DNA from: Paludibacteraceae bacterium
Lineage (GTDB): Bacteria; Bacteroidota; Bacteroidia; Bacteroidales; Paludibacteraceae
Direction of reading: 5' to 3'
Length of the DNA: 44,888 nt
Assembly (NCBI GenBank): GCA_017394705.1
Contig: JAFPXH010000008.1
Location: 1-44,888 of the forward strand
Shown: positions 37,713 to 44,888 of the stretch, one piece after another
Layout of the letters: each line of letters opens with the position of its first letter
How positions within the stretch are numbered: position 1 is the stretch's first letter
Program-made: the position numbers and the translations under genes
Notes under the pieces: generated by a model
Told to the model about the DNA's origin: nothing
What the model saw: the letters and a program-made list of their open reading frames with translations, nothing else
Database searches by the model: none

Positions 37713-39452
37713 TTAATATCCAAAGTTCTGTGTCCAAATCGGGTTGCCCTGCTCGTCACGTTTACCCTTCTCGAGCACGGAATACGGAATCGGGAACCAT
37801 CTGCGGTAATTATCAGTAGCCGTTACGTACTGAACATATTTAGGGTCATTGAATTTGCCGAAACGTATGAGGTCACGACGGCGAACATTCTCCCAAGCGA
37901 ACTCACGTCCGCGCTCGTCCAGTATAGATTCGAGATTAGTAGTGGCCGTAGGATAAGCGGCTTGGTATGCAGCTAACGGGTCGCTCTCATAAGCGAATGC
38001 ACGTTTCAGCATTGTTTGGAAGTCAGCCGTATTAACACCGCTCACACCGGCGCCACCCCGTAGAATAGCTTCCTCTTTCATCCAAAGCACATCTGCATAG
38101 CGGAAGAGCACGAAGTCATTTTCGCAATACTTATATGTTTTTGTTTTATCAATCTCATATTTGAGCATTCGAGCGCCATCATTCCAAGTTGCTTCGTTAA
38201 GCGATTCTATCTCAGGACGTACATTAGCAAGAGTATCATTCTCGTCCTTGAGTTGTTTCTCTCCTTTAGCATCATAAATCGGTCCAACGAACCATCCCCA
38301 ACGTTTCTCATTGAGCGTGCCTTTACCTTCGTCGCCAGGTCCACGTACATCACGCTTGTTATAACGATCCAGGAAAGTAGGACGCGCGCAGAAGCCATTC
38401 CACGGTTTCTCAATAAGATTCCATGTAGTTTGATGGCAATAGTGGAGACTCAACATAGTGATACGCAATTTATTAGACATCGAACCGGCGTAATCACGAT
38501 AATCGAAGTCCGCACTACCCTCTTCCACAATGACAAAGATATTTTCCTTAGAATTATCATTCTTGATAGCGAAATTAGCGAAGAAGTCCGGATCAATCGA
38601 ATAAGCCCCGGAATTAATAACTATATCGCAGCATCGAACAGCATTGGTATAGAAATCTGTCTCTGAAGCGATATTAACCCCAGCTTCATCAAGAAGTGAT
38701 ATTTCCGCATCTTTTGAACGTTTAACAGCATTAACATTCTCGGCAGTACAACCGAATGACTCAGCATTCAAATAAAGTCGTGCGAGGAGGGTATATGCCA
38801 TTCCTTGCGTACAACGCCCATAGAAGGAAGCACGGTTACCATCTGTTACTATCGGTAGGCTGATTGCGTTCTCCTCAAGGCACGCAACCAGATGTGCCCA
38901 CACAGCTTGTGGCTCCATAAGGGGTTCGGTAACGTCCTCATACACCTCAAGATACGGAATGCGGCCGAAGCAATCGAAGAGCATGTAATAGTAATATGAA
39001 CGGAGGACTTTCAGCTCAGCTGTGTACTGATTATAGAAGTCTTCGGACATATTTTCCTTATTTCCCTCGAGGGCGTCAAGCAGTTTATTACACAGCACCG
39101 CACCTTGAATAGTTGTATTCCATATATTTTTGAATGCATCAGCGAATTCATTCCAATCATGTGTATTGAGTCGTTTCCAATACCCACCATCGGACCAGTG
39201 TTCACCAGGTACACGGACAGGGCATACGCACTCATCCGCTGTAAGCGCAGCAACACCCCAATAGCCCCAGTGGTCATGCAACCACTTGACATCGGCATAA
39301 GCTTGTCCTACAAGCAAAACAACATTTTGCTCTTTGGCCAACATATCTTCGGTTGTCGGGCTACCATAGTTCACTTCATCCAGCATATTACAGGTGGTGA
39401 ATGCCGGAATGAGAAGGATACAAGTCAGTAATGATAAAATATACTTTTTCAT
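37713..39452 (-). CDS. SusD/RagB-type outer-membrane glycan-binding lipoprotein
   Basis: A 579-residue protein with a lipoprotein-type signal (MKKYILSLLTCILLIPAFTTC, Cys21), then NMLDEVNYGSPTTEDM. SusD landmarks are AELKVLRSYYYYMLFDCFGRIPYLEVYEDV (TPR-like helices), AYTLLARLYLNAESF, and the C-terminal ILDERGREFAWENVRRRDLIRFGKF with RRWFPIPYSVLEKG. It caps the SusC channel and captures oligosaccharides. The start at 39452 is preferred to an in-frame Met 18 nt upstream, because AAAGGAG lies in the right place before it and the signal peptide begins there. It lies 21 nt after the susC stop. Confidence 0.93.
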   Translation of the reverse strand: MKKYILSLLTCILLIPAFTTCNMLDEVNYGSPTTEDMLAKEQNVVLLVGQAYADVKWLHDHWGYWGVAALTADECVCPVRVPGEHWSDGGYWKRLNTHDWNEFADAFKNIWNTTIQGAVLCNKLLDALEGNKENMSEDFYNQYTAELKVLRSYYYYMLFDCFGRIPYLEVYEDVTEPLMEPQAVWAHLVACLEENAISLPIVTDGNRASFYGRCTQGMAYTLLARLYLNAESFGCTAENVNAVKRSKDAEISLLDEAGVNIASETDFYTNAVRCCDIVINSGAYSIDPDFFANFAIKNDNSKENIFVIVEEGSADFDYRDYAGSMSNKLRITMLSLHYCHQTTWNLIEKPWNGFCARPTFLDRYNKRDVRGPGDEGKGTLNEKRWGWFVGPIYDAKGEKQLKDENDTLANVRPEIESLNEATWNDGARMLKYEIDKTKTYKYCENDFVLFRYADVLWMKEEAILRGGAGVSGVNTADFQTMLKRAFAYESDPLAAYQAAYPTATTNLESILDERGREFAWENVRRRDLIRFGKFNDPKYVQYVTATDNYRRWFPIPYSVLEKGKRDEQGNPIWTQNFGY

Positions 39453-39473
39453 AATTTTGTCTCCTTTCATTAA

Positions 39474-42455
39474 TTAGAACAAATTAAGGTTAACACCTAA
39501 CATAAAGTTACCCGTTCTGGGATAGAAACTGGTGTAATCAATACCAGCGCTCCAAACGTTAGCGGTATTGACCTCAGGATCCTGTCCTGAGTACTTGGTG
39601 ATGGTGAACAAGTTCTGGGCAGTAGCATGGAGGCGGAGCGACTGAATATATTTATTCTCCTTGAAGCGGAAAGTATAACCAACAGTTATATTATCCAGCT
39701 TGAGGTATGATCCATCCTCAAGGTAATAATTCGAGAAAGCAGCCTTATTCGCGTATGTTACATTGTTAGGATTATTCCAAGGATTATGGGTAATATCATA
39801 CATGAATACGTTCATGGATTGTGAAGCTTGCGGTCCATATGCCCAGCGGGTCACATTCAGGATTTTGTTACCCGCAACGCCACGGAAGAAGAGAGTGATA
39901 TCGAGGTCACGCCATTTGATGGTGTTGTTCCAACCAAAGGTAATAGCCGGTTGTGCATTACCGATTACTTGGCGATGGCTCTCATTCGGTCCGGAAGTAT
40001 AGCCACCTGTAGGTGTGTAGTACATCCAAGTACCATCCGATTTAAAGCCGGCGAAATCATATCCGTAGAAAGTACCGATAGACTGTCCCTCGACGAGAAT
40101 CTGGGTGTTGGTATTCTGGATACCATTCTCCCCTACACCACCGGAAGTAGTCTGGGTGTAGTTAAAGCCCTTGGACGGATCCGACAGTTTAGTGATGTAA
40201 CAGTGGTTCCACGCGAGTGTGAGGGTAGAAGTCCATGACCAGTCTTTGGTTCTAACCGGGACACCGGAGAGGGCGAGTTCAACACCATAGCTTCTCATCT
40301 GACCCGCATTAGCAAGCAATGTAGGATACTGATACGGAGGAGTCGGCACTTCATAATCCCAAAGAAGGTCTTTGGTATCACGGATATATCCATCCAACGA
40401 ACCAAACATACGGTTATCGAAGAAGGCGAAATCCACACCGAGGTTATACTCAAACTTCCGCTCCCAGCGAAGATCCGGATTGACATTTTGGCTTACACCG
40501 TAAGTGTATACCCAAGCGCCGTTATACCAGAACGTACCACCATTGGAAAGCATGGCTACGGACTTAAGGTCCGAACCGAGGTTATTACCGGTGATACCGA
40601 AACCGAGACGGAGTTTCAACTCATTACACCAATCCTGATCGCTCATGAATTCCTCACCCTTGATACGCCAACCGGCACTAACGGCGGGGAAGAGACCCCA
40701 TTTGTTGTTCTTACCGAAACGGCTGGAACCCTCAGCACGGAGAGAGAGCGAGAGGAGGTATTTCTCATTATAATTATAGTTCACACGTGCGAAAGCAGCA
40801 GCGAGGGTGTTGGAGTTGCGATAAGAAGAGATATTCATATACTTCTTGGTTGCATCTCCATTTCCCATCTGGTAATACATCATCGATTCCGTCGGGAAAC
40901 CTTTATTGGACATATCGGAACCATCGTAGAAGAAGTTCTGGTAGGAGAAACCGGCAACGGCAACGAGGTTATGTCCGTCCCATCCGTTCGCGTAGTCAAC
41001 GGTAGCCTCGTATAACTGGCTGAGGTTCATAGAGTTGCTACGACCAGCCTTACCAGATGCAGCTTCGTCCGAATTGATAGTACTATTATACCAGTAGCTA
41101 CGATTATCACCCTCTTCGAGAGCGGCAAATGCATTCACTTTCAAGCCCGGAACAGCTTTGATATTCACCGTAGCCTTGATAGAACCACGGAAATAGTTAC
41201 CATCCTGATAGCTAGATTTATTATTCATTGCCTCTACCGGGTTGGATTGTCCTGTACCCTGCGGCATAAAATAACCGGAAGGTGTAGTAGGATCGTAAAT
41301 TGGATAAGTCGGGTTAGCAATAGCCGCCTGGGTGAAGTCACCACAGAAATAATCGTTGCGGTAGTGGAGATAAGCGAAGTCGTATTGGAGTTCCAGCCAA
41401 CCATCAAGCGCTTTCTGTTGCGCAGCCAACTTGGCGTTGATTTCCATACGATTGTTATTCTTCGCGATACCTTCGGCATTCTTGAAGTTCACCGAAGCGC
41501 GGTAGTTAAAGCGCTTATGCGAACCCGTAACAGCTACTGTGTGGCTATGGGTTACTGCAGCTTTACGCGTAAGAGCGCCCATCCAATCGGTCATATTCGT
41601 TGTTCCATCAGCGTTTTTGTAGATTGTAGGAACAACTCTGCCTCCAGAGATGTTTTCCAGATTCACGAATTGCTCAGGGCTAGCCATACCAGTTCTGCTA
41701 TTCACCCAAGCTGTGCTGACATAACCGGAGTATTCTACGTTGGTAACAGGCTGGTCGGAGAAGCCTTCGCCACGCTTGGTAGTGATAAGGATAACACCAT
41801 TGGTACCACGTGTACCGTAGATAGCTGCTGCGGAACCATCCTTGAGGACGTCCATCGAAGCAATCTCATCCGGAGCAATATTGTCAATAGAGGAAACGGG
41901 CACACCGTCCACGATATACAGCGGGCTGGTACCGGCACCTTTATCCAGGGTTGAGAAACCACGAATCTGAATCGTGTAACCGCCTTGTGTCGGGTCCGAG
42001 GTGCTGTTGATAATATTCAGACCTGCTACTTTACCTTGCAGCAAACCGACAGGACTGGATTTAACACCGGAGTTGAAGTCTTCTGCTTTGACAGAAGCCA
42101 CAGAACCGGTGACCTCTTTCTTTTTCTGCGAGCCGTAACCGATAGCTACTACTTCCTGGAGCTGGTGCGTGTCCTCAGCGAGTTTAACGACCATTCCTTT
42201 CTTGGCAGCCACCGTTTGCGGAGCAAAACCCATGTAACTGATTTGGAGTTGGGCACCTTCGGGCACATTGAGCTCGAAATTACCATCGAAATCAGTAATC
42301 ACACCATTCGTTGTACCGACCTGGAGGATCGAGGCACCGATCACCGGTTCACCCGTCGCCTCCTCGATTACGGTACCCGTAATCTGCGCCTGAATGACCG
42401 TGCTAAACACCAGCATCAAGGCCATCAGACTGAAGGAAAGTGTTTTGTTTTTCAT
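39474..42455 (-). CDS. SusC/RagA-type TonB-dependent outer-membrane transporter
   Basis: A 993-residue protein: signal peptide (MKNKTLSFSLMALMLVFSTV), an N-terminal carboxypeptidase-regulatory-like domain (ITGTVIEEATGEPVIGASIL, SYMGFAPQTV), and the SusC linker QEVVAIGYGSQKKKEVTGSV. A plug domain follows (GLLQGKVAGLNI, IQIRGFSTL, DGVPVSSIDNIAPDEIASMD, YGTRGTNGVILITTKRG), then a 22-strand-type barrel ending in a C-terminal Phe (MLGVNLNLF). It imports oligosaccharides together with SusD. The 75-nt gap to the upstream MFS gene holds no promoter box, so it may be read from 43923-43954. Confidence 0.95.
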   Translation of the reverse strand: MKNKTLSFSLMALMLVFSTVIQAQITGTVIEEATGEPVIGASILQVGTTNGVITDFDGNFELNVPEGAQLQISYMGFAPQTVAAKKGMVVKLAEDTHQLQEVVAIGYGSQKKKEVTGSVASVKAEDFNSGVKSSPVGLLQGKVAGLNIINSTSDPTQGGYTIQIRGFSTLDKGAGTSPLYIVDGVPVSSIDNIAPDEIASMDVLKDGSAAAIYGTRGTNGVILITTKRGEGFSDQPVTNVEYSGYVSTAWVNSRTGMASPEQFVNLENISGGRVVPTIYKNADGTTNMTDWMGALTRKAAVTHSHTVAVTGSHKRFNYRASVNFKNAEGIAKNNNRMEINAKLAAQQKALDGWLELQYDFAYLHYRNDYFCGDFTQAAIANPTYPIYDPTTPSGYFMPQGTGQSNPVEAMNNKSSYQDGNYFRGSIKATVNIKAVPGLKVNAFAALEEGDNRSYWYNSTINSDEAASGKAGRSNSMNLSQLYEATVDYANGWDGHNLVAVAGFSYQNFFYDGSDMSNKGFPTESMMYYQMGNGDATKKYMNISSYRNSNTLAAAFARVNYNYNEKYLLSLSLRAEGSSRFGKNNKWGLFPAVSAGWRIKGEEFMSDQDWCNELKLRLGFGITGNNLGSDLKSVAMLSNGGTFWYNGAWVYTYGVSQNVNPDLRWERKFEYNLGVDFAFFDNRMFGSLDGYIRDTKDLLWDYEVPTPPYQYPTLLANAGQMRSYGVELALSGVPVRTKDWSWTSTLTLAWNHCYITKLSDPSKGFNYTQTTSGGVGENGIQNTNTQILVEGQSIGTFYGYDFAGFKSDGTWMYYTPTGGYTSGPNESHRQVIGNAQPAITFGWNNTIKWRDLDITLFFRGVAGNKILNVTRWAYGPQASQSMNVFMYDITHNPWNNPNNVTYANKAAFSNYYLEDGSYLKLDNITVGYTFRFKENKYIQSLRLHATAQNLFTITKYSGQDPEVNTANVWSAGIDYTSFYPRTGNFMLGVNLNLF

Positions 42456-42530
42456 AATAATTATAGTTGATTGTTTGTTTTGGTAGGCCAGAGTATTATG
42501 GATTAGGATACTATGGTTTCAGGGGATCTG

Positions 42531-43898
42531 TTATTCTTTTTCCTTAATCAAGAAAACAGAGACAGCGCCGAGGACGAGTAGTACACCCGCAACGACGAGC
42601 ATACCGGCTTGTACGTGCGCGCATATATATTTAAGGAGTAAACCTCCGCACAGCGCTGCAACAATCTGCGGTATGCATATCGTGCAGTTGAAGAGCCCGA
42701 GGTAATATCCCATGTTTCCTCCTTTGATAGCGTTGGTAACAATCGTGAAAGGCAATGCCAGCATAGCTGCCCAGGCAGCGCCGATGAGCGCGTAACTGAG
42801 CCAGAGGACGTAGGGGTTGGAGACAAAGAAGACAGATATGAATCCCACCGCCCCGACAAGGAGTGAGATGGCATACGCCCCTTTGTTGCCCGTTTTATGC
42901 TCAAGCCAGGGCAGAACCATAGCCCAGAGTAGCGATCCCACGGCCTGGATAGCGAAACATACGCCAACCCAGTTGCCGGCAGTCTGGAAAGCAGCGTCAG
43001 AGGCATTGATACCATCCCAGCCGTAGCAGTTAGAAGCTATCGCTCCGTTGGAGTAGGTCCACATATACATGAAAGCCGCCCAGCAGAAGAACTGCACGAG
43101 TCCAACCGTCCAGAAAGCGGAAGGAGCGTCGCGGAGAAGGCCGATGAAGCCAGCTTCTTCATTTTCACATTTACTCATTTCCTCATTTTTTCCATTTTCC
43201 TCATTTTGCTTTATGCCGTGGAACTCGGCGTACTCCTCGGGATTAAGCTCCTTGACCGTCGCAAAAGTATAGAGCGAGCAGAGGATCAGGATAGCCGCGC
43301 CGATATAGAACGACCATTTGACGGAATCCGGGATGACTCCTTCCGGAGCCGTGTTGGCAATACCGATCCACGTGAAGAAAATCGGGAAGACGTAGCCGAC
43401 CAGCGAACCGGCGTTACAGAGAGCAGACTGGATGGCATAAGCTGTACCCTTCTGCTCCTCGTTAACCATGTCTCCGACCATCATCTTGAAGGGCTGCATA
43501 GCGATATTGATGCTGGTATCGAGGAACATGAGGCTGAAGAGCCCGAACCACATTGCGGCATTGAGCCCCAGGAAGGCCGACTGCGCAAAGGTGAAATTAC
43601 CGGCATTAGGCAGAAGAACCATCACCGCCACCGCTATGAGCGCGCCCACGAGCAGATAAGGCTTACGCCTGCCCAGGCGCGTCCACGTTTTGTCCGAATA
43701 CTTACCCACGAGCGGCTGAACGATCATACCCATAAGAGGCGGAAGAATCCAGAAAAAACTAAGGGTGTGGGGGTCAGCGCCGAGAGTGGCAAAAATACGA
43801 GAGATATTGGCGCTTTGGAGAGCATAAGCGATCTGAACACCAAAGAAACCAAAACTCAGATTAAAGAGCTGTGCAAAAGACAAATTACGTTTCTGCAT
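42531..43898 (-). CDS. MFS sugar permease, SLC45/GPH type
   Basis: A 455-residue inner-membrane protein with 12 predicted helices. It shows the SLC45-type features QPLVGKYSDKTWTRLGRRKPYLLVG and YAIQSALCNAGSLVGYVFP, as in bacterial maltose and sucrose permeases of the glycoside-pentoside-hexuronide family. It should import the disaccharides or oligosaccharides released by the SusCDE system. The central cytoplasmic loop (about 230-255) is hydrophilic (IKQNEENGKNEEMSKCENEE) and encoded by an AAAATGAGG-type repeat. First gene of the cluster; the promoter is 43923-43954. Confidence 0.9.
   Translation of the reverse strand: MQKRNLSFAQLFNLSFGFFGVQIAYALQSANISRIFATLGADPHTLSFFWILPPLMGMIVQPLVGKYSDKTWTRLGRRKPYLLVGALIAVAVMVLLPNAGNFTFAQSAFLGLNAAMWFGLFSLMFLDTSINIAMQPFKMMVGDMVNEEQKGTAYAIQSALCNAGSLVGYVFPIFFTWIGIANTAPEGVIPDSVKWSFYIGAAILILCSLYTFATVKELNPEEYAEFHGIKQNEENGKNEEMSKCENEEAGFIGLLRDAPSAFWTVGLVQFFCWAAFMYMWTYSNGAIASNCYGWDGINASDAAFQTAGNWVGVCFAIQAVGSLLWAMVLPWLEHKTGNKGAYAISLLVGAVGFISVFFVSNPYVLWLSYALIGAAWAAMLALPFTIVTNAIKGGNMGYYLGLFNCTICIPQIVAALCGGLLLKYICAHVQAGMLVVAGVLLVLGAVSVFLIKEKE
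43158..43208 (-). repeat. AAAATGAGG-type repeat tract inside the MFS gene
   Basis: On the coding strand, imperfect units AAAATGAGG, AAAATGG, AAAATGAGG, AAATGAG, AAATGTG and AAAATGAAG are read in frame and encode the acidic, Asn/Glu-rich loop between the two halves of the transporter. Confidence 0.6.
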
Positions 43899-43922
43899 GG
43901 TATTAATTTTTCAAACCGGGTG

Positions 43923-43954
43923 CAAAGATAATACATTTTTTTCGAACTCGCAAG
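43923..43954 (-). promoter_or_regulatory. Bacteroidetes promoter of the MFS-susCDE cluster
   Basis: -7 TATCTTTG (43923-43930) and -33 CTTG (43951-43954), spacing 20 nt, minus strand; leader of about 18 nt. Confidence 0.85.
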
Positions 43955-44100
43955 AGTTAACTGCATTTTTTTTGCATTTTTTTATTTTGAGGAAAAATAA
44001 ACGAGGAGATATTGAACACAATCATGTGCTATTTGCACATATTTGCCGGTCTGAGGACCGTTTTGAGGCTCTTATTTTTGGTAAAAAATTCATCAAAAAC

Positions 44101-44125
44101 AGTATATATACACAGTATATATACT
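44101..44125. repeat. Perfect AT-rich inverted repeat
   Basis: AGTATATATAC / GTATATATACT, 11 bp around an ACA loop, lies in the gene-free region to the right of the MFS promoter. There is no T run of the kind that makes a terminator, so it is more likely a binding site or a melting-prone cruciform. In 43955-44100 I see no other structure. Confidence 0.6.
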
Positions 44126-44169
44126 ATATAAGTGCGAAAAATCGCGTTACTTGTCAAAAAGGGGCTGTT

Positions 44170-44213
44170 ATCTTATGGCTATCTTATGGGAATCTTATGG
44201 CTATCTTATGGGA
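44170..44213. repeat. Tandem 22-bp repeat made of 11-bp units
   Basis: Two identical 22-bp copies (44170-44191 and 44192-44213), each built of ATCTTATGGCT and ATCTTATGGGA, giving four 11-bp units in helical phase. Confidence 0.8.
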
Positions 44214-44246
44214 AGGACAGGGAAAGAACAGGTAAAGGATGCATAG

Positions 44247-44284
44247 TTGGTGCAATTTTGATGCAATTTTGATGCAATTTTGGT
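44247..44284. repeat. 11-bp iterons TTGATGCAATT
   Basis: Three consecutive 11-bp units (TTGGTGCAATT, TTGATGCAATT, TTGATGCAATT) and the start of a fourth. The period matches that of the neighbouring 44170-44213 array, but the unit is different. Confidence 0.75.
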
Positions 44285-44355
44285 CATGCTGACGATTATA
44301 TATGGCGGGCAGGAAGAGACATATTGAATATTTTTTGAAAAAAAATGCTTGCGCG

Positions 44356-44387
44356 CTTGCATATATGAAATATTATTTGTACTTTTG
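44356..44387 (+). promoter_or_regulatory. Strong Bacteroidetes promoter pointing into the repeat region
   Basis: -33 CTTG (44356-44359), 20-nt spacer, -7 TACTTTTG (44380-44387). The 20 nt at 44351-44370 match the nqr promoter region 9481-9500 at 19 positions. No protein-coding frame follows; the predicted RNA begins a few bases before the G-rich array. Confidence 0.8.
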
Positions 44388-44398
44388 TGCTCGAATTT

Positions 44399-44493
44399 GG
44401 GGAGGATTAGGGATTAGGGGGTTAGAGGATTAGAGGGTTAGTGGGTTAGAGGGTTAGTGGGTTAGAGGGTTAGTGGGTTAGTGGGTTAGTGGT
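44399..44493 (+). repeat. G-rich octamer array 1
   Basis: Eleven to twelve units of the type GGGTTAGT / GGGTTAGA / GGATTAGA lie on the plus strand. Regularly spaced GGG runs could form G-quadruplexes in the non-template strand or in RNA. It starts about 6 nt after the expected transcription start. Confidence 0.8.
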
Positions 44494-44503
44494 AAATGAA
44501 AAA

Positions 44504-44597
44504 TGCGCATTCTCGTCCGCTATGCCTATGGGCAACGCGCCCGGAGCGTAATCACCCACAAGCGCTCACAAGCGAGCTTGCAGCGCTCGTAGATGCT
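44504..44597 (+). repeat. Structured repeat element, copy 1
   Basis: A 94-nt element directly after array 1. It contains a small hairpin GGGC-AACGC-GCCC (44530-44542) and a nested hairpin in which AGCGCT arms enclose CAAGC / GCTTG. Its last 54 nt (44544-44597) are identical to 44835-44888. Hairpin GCTGCT / AGCAGC (44612-44627) follows, with outer ACGT arms. Confidence 0.75.
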
Positions 44598-44731
44598 ACC
44601 CCTCTCACGTTGCTGCTTGATAGCAGCACGTAGAATGCTTACAAAAATACGTCGTTCCACGACTCACAAAAATATCAAAAACAATGCAGCGAAGCCGCAA
44701 TTTGTAATTGGTCATTTTAGTAAATAAAACT

Positions 44732-44786
44732 GGGTTAGGGGATTAGTGGGTTAGTGGGTTAGTGGGTTAGTGGATTAGAGGTAAAG
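44732..44786 (+). repeat. G-rich octamer array 2
   Basis: Six units of GGGTTAGT / GGATTAGA type lie directly ahead of the second copy of the structured element, in the same order and orientation as array 1 and copy 1. Confidence 0.8.
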
Positions 44787-44792
44787 AAAAAC

Positions 44793-44888
44793 GCGCATTC
44801 TACGTCCGCTATGCCTTATGGCCCACGCGGCCTAGAGCGTAATCACCCACAAGCGCTCACAAGCGAGCTTGCAGCGCTCGTAGATGCT
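44793..44888 (+). repeat. Structured repeat element, copy 2 (reaches the window edge)
   Basis: A 96-nt copy of 44504-44597. The 3' 54 nt are identical, while the 5' part differs. The small hairpin is GGCC-CACGC-GGCC (44820-44832), pairing kept by a compensatory change. Its left end GCATTCTACGT (44795-44805) is the inverse of ACGTAGAATGC at 44628-44638. Confidence 0.75.

Noticed and set aside
42456-42530. A separate promoter for susC
   Set aside because: No TAnnTTTG or spaced -33 box could be found in the 75-nt gap; co-transcription with the MFS gene is the simpler reading.
44170-44284. Replication origin with DnaA boxes
   Set aside because: The iterons do not match TTATNCACA-type boxes and no dnaA or parAB gene is in view.
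44399-44786. G-rich GGGTTAG arrays as telomere-like ends or a contig-end artefact
   Set aside because: The arrays are interrupted, have variable units, are followed by unique structured sequence, and the same unit also occurs inside the DPP IV gene; nothing indicates a chromosome end.

Overview
The window looks like a chromosomal segment of a gut- or oral-type Bacteroidales bacterium. The grounds are a complete Na+-translocating NADH:quinone oxidoreductase operon (nqrABCDEF), a SusC/SusD/SusE polysaccharide-utilisation cluster, C10 (streptopain-type) proteases with BspA-like leucine-rich repeats, and Bacteroidetes promoters (TTTG or CTTG, 20 nt, then TAnnTTTG) in front of almost every transcription unit. 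The family cannot be fixed from the sequence alone. No tRNA, rRNA, CRISPR array, integrase or transposase was seen.

Layout. 1-3428 (minus): a FecCD-type permease followed by small and hypothetical genes, a YbjQ protein, an FMN-barrel protein and an esterase, plus a gene cut by the left edge. 3507-4322 (plus): panB, whose promoter interlocks with the divergent permease promoter. 4382-9365 (minus): a secreted protein, a dipeptidyl peptidase IV, a ROK sugar kinase and a polysaccharide deacetylase, apparently one operon. 9571-15364 (plus): nqrA-F, tightly packed, closed by a 16-bp hairpin. 15696-33766 (minus): the unusual region, described below. 34077-36030: an FMN reductase, a Nudix hydrolase and a membrane protein. 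36231-43898 (minus): SusE/F, SusD, SusC and an SLC45/GPH-type MFS sugar permease, a likely alpha-glucan or malto-oligosaccharide uptake cluster. 43932-44888: a gene-free region rich in repeats.

The most interesting system is 15696-33766. Three gene pairs share one design: a small exported protein that looks like a stand-alone stalk plus type IX-type C-terminal domain, translationally coupled by an ATGA overlap to a very large exported protein. Two large partners are paralogous C10 protease / leucine-rich-repeat proteins of about 1,600 residues; the third is an unrelated 881-residue protein. The two promoters driving these pairs carry nearly the same roughly 65-bp block: a TACTTTTG box without a recognisable -33 element, an 18-bp palindrome filling the spacer, and two direct repeats of TCTCAAATCGTACAA spaced exactly 21 bp apart. 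A membrane-embedded AraC-family regulator is encoded directly upstream of one of them. Two AAA+/DUF4143 ATPases with different palindromic operators lie between the two operons, and a shared hairpin closes three consecutive units. I infer a small surface-effector regulon with a membrane sensor-activator.

The right end holds a strong promoter almost identical in its upstream half to the nqr promoter. It points into a G-rich octamer array followed by a roughly 95-bp structured element. That element is present twice, and one of its hairpins shows a compensatory base change between copies; this may be an undescribed non-coding RNA or repeat family. Short versions of intergenic repeats also appear inside coding sequences (DPP IV, a C10 protease, the MFS permease).
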